Source of the DNA: Mycolicibacterium hodleri
Lineage (GTDB): Bacteria; Actinomycetota; Actinomycetes; Mycobacteriales; Mycobacteriaceae
Assembly: GCF_025822245.1 (NCBI RefSeq)
Contig: NZ_JACKTL010000052.1
Location: forward strand, 1 to 64,000
Reading direction: 5' to 3'
DNA: 64,000 bases
This document shows positions 60,568 to 64,000 of the stretch, piece by piece (position 1 is the first letter of the stretch; every line of letters starts with the position of its first letter). Under the pieces are notes generated by a model that searched no databases, was not told the DNA's origin, and was given only the letters and a program-made list of their open reading frames with translations. Made by a program: the position numbers and the translations under genes.

Positions 60568-61772
60568 ACCGTCGCGGTCGGGGCGCCCGTCACGACGCAG
60601 TGGGTCCGGCTGTAGATGGTCGCCATGCACTTGTTGCAGTGCGTGCACAGAGACCGCACGGAGTGCGCGGCGCCGTCGGCCTTGATGCGGTTGACCAGAT
60701 CGGGTTCGGCGAGCACCGCGCGGCCCATCGCCACGAAGTCGAAGCCCGCCGCCATCGCCGCGTCCATCGTGTCCCGATTGGTGATGCCGCCCAACAGGAT
60801 CAACGGCATGTCGAGCTCCGCGCGAAACTGCTTGGCCTGGTCCATCAGATAGGCCTCGCGGTAGGGGTACTCGCGAAGGAACTTCTTGCCCGACATGCGG
60901 ATGCCCCACCGCAGGGGTGGCTTGAACGCGTTCGCGAACTCCTTGATCGGGGCGTCACCGCGAAACAGGTAGAGCGGATTGAGCAGCGAACTCCCGGCGG
61001 TGAGTTCCAGCGCGTCGAGCCCGCCGTCCTCCTGCAACCACCTGGCGGTCTGCAGAGACTCCTCCAGCGAGATGCCGCCCCGCACCCCGTCGGACATGTT
61101 GAGCTTCGCCGTCACCGCGATCCGGCCGCCGACCGCCTGCCGGACCGCCCGCACCAGGCCGCGGGCCACCTTGGCGCGATTGGCGAGCGAGCCGCCGAAC
61201 TCGTCGGTGCGACGGTTGATCAGCGGACTGAGGAACGAGCTCGCCAGATAGTTGTGGCCGAGGTGCACCTCGACGGCGTCGAAACCGGACTCGACGGCCA
61301 GCCTGGCGGCGTTGGCGTGCGCGGCGGTGATGTCGTCGATGTCGGCACTGGTCGCCTTCTTGGCGAACCGCATCGACAACGGGTTGAAGAAGCGCACCGG
61401 GGCGAATGCGGGCGCGCCGTTCGTCCGGGCGTTGGCGACGGGACCGGCATGGCCGATCTGGGCGCTGATGGCCGCGCCCTCGGCGTGGATTGCGTCGGTG
61501 AGGCGACGCAGCCCCGGCACGGCCTCCGGTCGCATCCACAGCTGCCAGCCGTCCGTCCGTCCGCCGGGGGACACCGCACAGTAGGCGACGGTCGTCATGC
61601 CGATTCCGCCCGCGGCGGGCAGCCGGTGATAGCGGATGAGGTCGTCGGTGACCAGTGCATCGGGGGTCGACGCCTCGAAGGTTGCCGCCTTGATGATGCG
61701 GTTGCGCAGGGTCACCGGGCCGAGCTTGGCCTCGCCAAACACGTCGGTGAACACTTCGGGCGGAGTGTTCAT
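60564..61772 (-). CDS. Old-yellow-enzyme family FMN oxidoreductase (Rv3359 homologue)
   Basis: 402 residues, OYE/NADH:flavin oxidoreductase barrel. N-terminal KLGPVTLRNRIIKAATFEA, the HLGHNYLASSFLSPLINRRTDEFGG substrate and FMN region, in parts, GGITNRDTMDAAMAAGFDFVAMGRAVLAEPDLV phosphate site, and a Cys cluster CTHCNKCM near the C-terminus that could bind an Fe-S cluster as in larger family members, although the diflavin C-terminal domain is absent. Probably reduces an enone or dienoyl compound. ATG 61772; divergent from folD. Confidence 0.88.
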   Translation of the reverse strand: MNTPPEVFTDVFGEAKLGPVTLRNRIIKAATFEASTPDALVTDDLIRYHRLPAAGGIGMTTVAYCAVSPGGRTDGWQLWMRPEAVPGLRRLTDAIHAEGAAISAQIGHAGPVANARTNGAPAFAPVRFFNPLSMRFAKKATSADIDDITAAHANAARLAVESGFDAVEVHLGHNYLASSFLSPLINRRTDEFGGSLANRAKVARGLVRAVRQAVGGRIAVTAKLNMSDGVRGGISLEESLQTARWLQEDGGLDALELTAGSSLLNPLYLFRGDAPIKEFANAFKPPLRWGIRMSGKKFLREYPYREAYLMDQAKQFRAELDMPLILLGGITNRDTMDAAMAAGFDFVAMGRAVLAEPDLVNRIKADGAAHSVRSLCTHCNKCMATIYSRTHCVVTGAPTATV

Positions 61773-61844
61773 TTGGGCAGCTGACCACGTCGTGCGGCGC
61801 AGTGTCAATGAGGGACTCACGAGGGCTGATGTCAGAATGGTCCC

Positions 61845-62732
61845 GTGGCTGCGATGACGTTGGACGGCAAGGCGACGCGCGACGAGATCTTCGTCGACCT
61901 CAAGCAGCGAGTCGCGGCGCTGACCGCCGCGGGCCGCACACCGGGGCTGGGCACGGTCCTCGTCGGCGACGATCCCGGCTCCCAGGCCTACGTGCGTGGC
62001 AAGCACGCGGACTGCGCCAAGGTCGGCATCAACTCGATCCGGCGGGATCTGCCCGCCGACGTCAGCCAGGCCACGCTGGACGCCACCATCGACGAGTTGA
62101 ACGCGAATCCCGACTGCACCGGTTACATCGTGCAACTGCCGTTGCCGAGGCATCTCGACGAGAACGCCGCCCTGGAGCGCATCGACCCCGCCAAGGACGC
62201 CGACGGTCTGCATCCCACCAACCTGGGTCGGCTGGTGCTCAACGAGGCGGCGCCGCTGCCGTGCACGCCGCGCGGCATCGTGCACCTGCTGCGCCGGTTC
62301 GAGGTGCCGATCGCCGGTGCGCACGTGGTGGTGATCGGACGCGGCGTCACGGTCGGCCGGCCCATGGGGCTGCTGCTGACGCGCCGCTCCGAGAACGCCA
62401 CGGTGACGTTGTGCCACACGGGAACCCGTGATCTGCCCGCCCTGACGCGCCAGGCCGACGTCATCATCGCCGCGGTGGGGGTGCCGCACATGGTGACCCC
62501 GGAGATGGTCAAGCCGGGTGCCGCTGTAGTCGACGTCGGCGTGAGCCGTGACGCCGCGGGCGCACTCGTCGGAGACGTCCATCCGGGCGTGTGGGACGTC
62601 GCGGGTCACGTGTCGCCGAACCCGGGTGGCGTCGGACCTCTGACGAGGGCGTTCCTGCTCACCAACGTCGTCGAACTCGAGGAGGGCGTGCTGAGCGCTT
62701 CCGCGAAGAGCAGGGAAGCCGAGCTCGCGTGA
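61845..62732 (+). CDS. folD: Methylenetetrahydrofolate dehydrogenase/cyclohydrolase FolD
   Basis: 295 residues. Catalytic Lys in VGDDPGSQAYVRGKHADC, QLPLPRHLDE, DADGLHPTNLG and the cofactor region VVVIGRGVTVGRPMGLLL are all present. Interconverts methylene- and formyl-tetrahydrofolate for purine and fMet synthesis. GTG 61845 is used; ATG 61854 (MTLDGKAT) is possible and gives three residues less. Its TGA overlaps the GTG of the DUF3017 gene. Matches Rv3356c. Confidence 0.95.
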   Translation: MAAMTLDGKATRDEIFVDLKQRVAALTAAGRTPGLGTVLVGDDPGSQAYVRGKHADCAKVGINSIRRDLPADVSQATLDATIDELNANPDCTGYIVQLPLPRHLDENAALERIDPAKDADGLHPTNLGRLVLNEAAPLPCTPRGIVHLLRRFEVPIAGAHVVVIGRGVTVGRPMGLLLTRRSENATVTLCHTGTRDLPALTRQADVIIAAVGVPHMVTPEMVKPGAAVVDVGVSRDAAGALVGDVHPGVWDVAGHVSPNPGGVGPLTRAFLLTNVVELEEGVLSASAKSREAELA

Positions 62733-63022
62733 CCGCACGGGGACTCGCCCACCGGGTCTTCGCGGGTCAGTGGCCCATCCTCACGGTCGGGTTGTTCCTG
62801 CTCGCCGCGTTCGGTCTGGTGGTGGCGGGGTACTGGCGGCGCGGTGCGTTGGTGCTGGCCATCGGCGTCGGCGTGGCCGCGGCACTGCGGCTGGCGTTCA
62901 CCGACGACCGGGCCGGGCTGCTGGTGGTGCGGTCGCGGACCGTCGACGTCGCCACCACCGCCACGGTCAGCGCGGCGCTGGCCTACATCGCGCTGACCAT
63001 CGATCCACTGGGCACCAGCTAG
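62729..63022 (+). CDS. DUF3017 membrane protein (Rv3355c homologue)
   Basis: 97 residues with three membrane helices (WPILTVGLFLLAAFGLVVAGY; ALVLAIGVGVAAALRLAF; TATVSAALAYIALTI). The DDRAGLLVVRSRTVD loop is the conserved DUF3017 block. Function unknown. GTG 62729 overlaps the folD stop (GTGA), so expression is coupled. Its TAG shares CTAG with the stop of the convergent lyase gene. Confidence 0.88.
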   Translation: MTARGLAHRVFAGQWPILTVGLFLLAAFGLVVAGYWRRGALVLAIGVGVAAALRLAFTDDRAGLLVVRSRTVDVATTATVSAALAYIALTIDPLGTS

Positions 63023-64000
63023 ATCAACTGCCCGAGCTGATCGAGAAGCGGCTCCGCCGTGGCGATGTCGCCGCGAAGGTCGCGGTCCTCGTCGTTGCGC
63101 GGCAGGCCCGACGCCAGTTCCACCGCGTGGCCGAGCACTCCGGTCAGGCTGCGGTCGATCCTGCGTTGCCGTAGCAGTCGGACGGCCCCGACCAGCTCGC
63201 AGCACAGCAGCACGCGGTAGGCCGCGGCCGATCGCTCGAGCTGGTGAATGCCCTGCGAGGCGAACGTGGCGTCCTCCTCTGCGCCGCGCGAGAGCACCAG
63301 GGTCCCGACCGACGCCGGCTGCGCGGCGTTGCGAATCTCCGCAATGGCGCCAGCCGCCACGTACTCGACCATCATGAGCCCGGAGGAGCCGTGCGCATCG
63401 GCGGCGAGGAACGCGTTGCCGCCGTTGGTGTCCGGGTCGTTGAGCATCCTGATTCGGGAGTGCGTGATGGGCGCGGTCAGGGCCAGCGCCAAGGTGGCAC
63501 CGTCGAGTTCGAGGGACAGCGACGCCTGGTAGAACGCGCCGTGGTGGACGACTTCGTCGCCGTCGGCGTCGAAGAGTGGATTCTCCTGCGCAGCGTTGAG
63601 CGTCCGCTCGAGCTGCCTGACGAGCGACCAGAGCGAGGCGACGACGCTGCCGTGGGCCACCGGGTACACCCGCAGACCGTAGGGGTCCTGGATGCGCGCA
63701 GGTGGACGGGCGGGGTCGGCGCTGTCGGCGTAGAGGTCGCGCAGCCTGGTGGCGACGGTCTCCACCTGCGTGGCGGCTGCAGCCCGTGCTGCGACGGGCG
63801 AGAAGGCCGACGGATTACCCTGCAGAGCAAGGAAACTCAGCATGTAGATGACACTCGACGCGCGTTCCAGCCGGAGTAGTTCGTCGACGGCCAGGCAGCT
63901 GCGCCCCACCGTGAGCGCACTGCTGCTCATGAACGGCAAGGCGCTGTCTGCACCCCACGGCGGCATCGGCGTCAGATCGCGGGTCGCGGGACGTTCGCCG
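63019..64000 (-). CDS. Aromatic amino acid ammonia-lyase (HAL/PAL) family protein, partial
   Basis: The C-terminal about 327 residues of a gene that runs off the right edge; the frame stays open to base 64000. Family signs: RIQDPYGLRVYPVAHGSV (HAL: QDxYSxR...P...G), LERTLNAAQENPLFD, HHGAFYQASLSLELDGA. The ASG tripeptide that forms the MIO cofactor would lie upstream, outside the window, so activity cannot be judged. Histidine, tyrosine or phenylalanine lyase, or an aminomutase, are all possible. Confidence 0.82.
   Translation of the reverse strand, partial: GERPATRDLTPMPPWGADSALPFMSSSALTVGRSCLAVDELLRLERASSVIYMLSFLALQGNPSAFSPVAARAAAATQVETVATRLRDLYADSADPARPPARIQDPYGLRVYPVAHGSVVASLWSLVRQLERTLNAAQENPLFDADGDEVVHHGAFYQASLSLELDGATLALALTAPITHSRIRMLNDPDTNGGNAFLAADAHGSSGLMMVEYVAAGAIAEIRNAAQPASVGTLVLSRGAEEDATFASQGIHQLERSAAAYRVLLCCELVGAVRLLRQRRIDRSLTGVLGHAVELASGLPRNDEDRDLRGDIATAEPLLDQLGQLI

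Noticed and set aside
1..64000. CRISPR arrays, tRNA or rRNA genes, insertion-sequence transposases
   Set aside because: No regularly spaced short repeats, no cloverleaf-like sequences and no transposase motifs were recognised. A tRNA scan would be the decisive test.

Overview
This window comes from a mycobacterium, most likely a rapid grower of the Mycolicibacterium type. The evidence is high GC, many GTG starts, several leaderless-looking promoters, and a long run of genes in the order known from Mycobacterium tuberculosis and M. smegmatis: groES-groEL1, whiB3, sigD-rsdA, guaB2-guaB3-choD, guaA, imuA'-imuB, iunH, acrA1, htdY, dnaE2, the Rv3369/Rv3368c pair, trmL, the Rv3365c-to-mfpA conservon, an Rv1747-type FHA-ABC exporter and folD. 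Assignments rest on reading the translated sequence and on recall of these families; no search was run.

Layout. 0-1 kb: the 5' part of a broken 13E12-family (DUF222/HNH) gene with a LexA-like box over its start and a perfect 140-bp tandem duplication at the left window edge. 1-7 kb: groES-groEL1 behind a CIRCE element, a quinone-reductase-like MDR gene coupled to an HD-domain gene, a zinc-ribbon peptide and a ThrE-type exporter. 7-18 kb: the conserved block whiB3, sigD with its anti-sigma factor, and purine synthesis (guaB2, guaB3, guaA) with cholesterol oxidase choD. 18-23 kb: a five-gene operon resembling part of the mymA locus (Baeyer-Villiger-type monooxygenase, SDR, LipR-like hydrolase) with a diiron protein and a MerR regulator added. 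23-27 kb: a secreted S53 (sedolisin) peptidase operon of unknown role and a small lipoprotein. 27-39.5 kb: both arms of the SOS mutasome (imuA'-imuB and dnaE2, each behind a LexA box) enclosing ohrR-ohr, iunH, acrA1, htdY, an SDR and a DUF899 gene.

39.5-49.6 kb is an accessory segment between dnaE2 and the Rv3369 homologue, which are neighbours in M. tuberculosis. It holds two catabolic modules. The first is a DmpA-type aminopeptidase plus an APC permease, divergent from a TetR regulator. The second is a LysR regulator divergent from an adenosine-deaminase-like enzyme, a flavin-dependent LLM monooxygenase, an NCS1 nucleobase-type permease and a flavin amine oxidase. The deaminase has Gln where the family's catalytic Glu should be. 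This second module is the best candidate for an undescribed pathway: import, deamination and oxidative opening of an N-heterocycle.

49.6-64 kb returns to the conserved backbone: F420-type PPOX protein, nitroreductase, trmL, a 43-residue acidic ORF, the sensor/roadblock/DUF742/GTPase conservon ending in the gyrase-binding pentapeptide protein MfpA, the FHA-ABC exporter, a tandem pair of secreted paralogues, an old-yellow-enzyme family gene, folD, a DUF3017 protein, and the C-terminal part of an aromatic-amino-acid ammonia-lyase family gene that runs off the right edge.
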